A DNA stretch of 64,000 bases from JADGHX01 sp037200125 (GTDB lineage: Bacteria > Pseudomonadota > Gammaproteobacteria > Steroidobacterales > Steroidobacteraceae), in assembly GCA_037200125.1 (NCBI GenBank), contig JBBCGS010000005.1, forward strand, positions 930,001 to 994,000. The letters are read 5' to 3'. The notes under the pieces were generated by a model. That model worked only from the letters and a program-made list of their open reading frames with translations, was not told the origin of the DNA and ran no database searches. Positions 63,923-64,000 of this stretch are shown one piece after another. The translations under genes were made by a program, and so were the position numbers. How positions within the stretch are numbered: the first letter of the stretch is position 1; each line of letters opens with the position of its first letter.

Positions 63923-64000
63923 CTAGTTTAGCTGGGCAACCGGAAGGGGACGAGCGATGTAATAGCCTTGCGCATAGTCGACACCGAGACGCTTCAGCTC
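63923..64000 (-). CDS. C-terminus of an EAL-domain (c-di-GMP phosphodiesterase) protein
   Basis: Only 25 residues and the TAG are inside the window: ELKRLGVDYAQGYYIARPLP then VAQLN. The L-x-x-L-G-V-D-x-x-Q-G-Y pattern is the end of EAL domains, which cleave cyclic di-GMP. The rest of the protein, including the catalytic EAL motif, lies beyond the window. Confidence 0.75.
   Translation of the reverse strand, partial: ELKRLGVDYAQGYYIARPLPVAQLN

Overview
This is a GC-rich (roughly 65 percent) stretch of a Gram-negative chromosome. Two TonB-dependent receptors, lipoproteins with lipoboxes, an OprB-type porin, a Fur-like box and an NhaA antiporter point to a gammaproteobacterium near Steroidobacterales, Nevskiales or Xanthomonadales. 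The placement is inferred from gene style only; no rRNA, tRNA, CRISPR array or transposase is visible.

Layout. 0-5 kb: end of an AsmA-family gene, a secreted M19 dipeptidase, and a polar amino acid ABC importer. 5-14 kb: a 2OG-Fe(II) oxygenase, a CHRD protein, acetoacetyl-CoA synthetase, a large hybrid histidine kinase and a phosphoribosyltransferase, separated by structured non-coding repeats. 14-41 kb: a purine-utilisation locus. 41-54 kb: mixed genes (acetyltransferase, hydrolase, MFS carrier, trypsin-like protease with a LuxR regulator, a beta-propeller protein, a DUF4382 lipoprotein, an NhaA-DsbA fusion and a Fur-linked DUF6607 protein). 54-64 kb: BON protein, imidazolonepropionase, a metal cassette (CDF exporter, His-rich protein, TonB receptor), a porin, a GDT1-type exporter behind a manganese riboswitch, a YbdK-type ligase, and the end of an EAL protein.

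The purine locus has two convergent arms. The plus arm (14.1-21 kb) encodes an outer-membrane TonB receptor, a lipoprotein of the purine nucleoside permease family, an NCS2 xanthine/uracil permease, an 8-oxoguanine deaminase-like enzyme and a decayed oxygenase. The minus arm (40.1 down to 21 kb) is an almost gapless run of 15 genes: uraH, xdhA, xdhB, xdhC, a three-gene nucleoside-type ABC transporter, puuD, guaD, a GntR regulator, puuE, a uraD-allC fusion, an M20 hydrolase and two secreted adenosine deaminase-like genes. The binding protein of the transporter is divergent from uraH. Together they describe uptake of purines across both membranes and oxidation through xanthine, urate, hydroxyisourate, OHCU, allantoin and allantoate. 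A shared motif ATTGTGNAC upstream of the receptor, upstream of the regulator and twice in the uraH/bmp promoter region is proposed as the operator of the encoded GntR protein.

Six genes of the minus arm (puuD, both ABC permeases, the M20 gene and both deaminase genes) are broken by frameshifts, mostly one extra G or C in short runs. This could be real decay or base-calling error, and the sequence alone cannot decide.

The most unusual non-coding content is a roughly 290-bp foldback element in two oppositely oriented copies (4997-5286 and 13427-13715). Every aligned difference between the copies in the paired arm segments is matched by the complementary change in the other arm, and three of its four ends abut a TAG stop codon. 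A 178-bp palindrome at 41.4 kb, a two-copy twin-hairpin element, and a 43-bp tandem array that forms the end of the acetoacetyl-CoA synthetase gene add to this.
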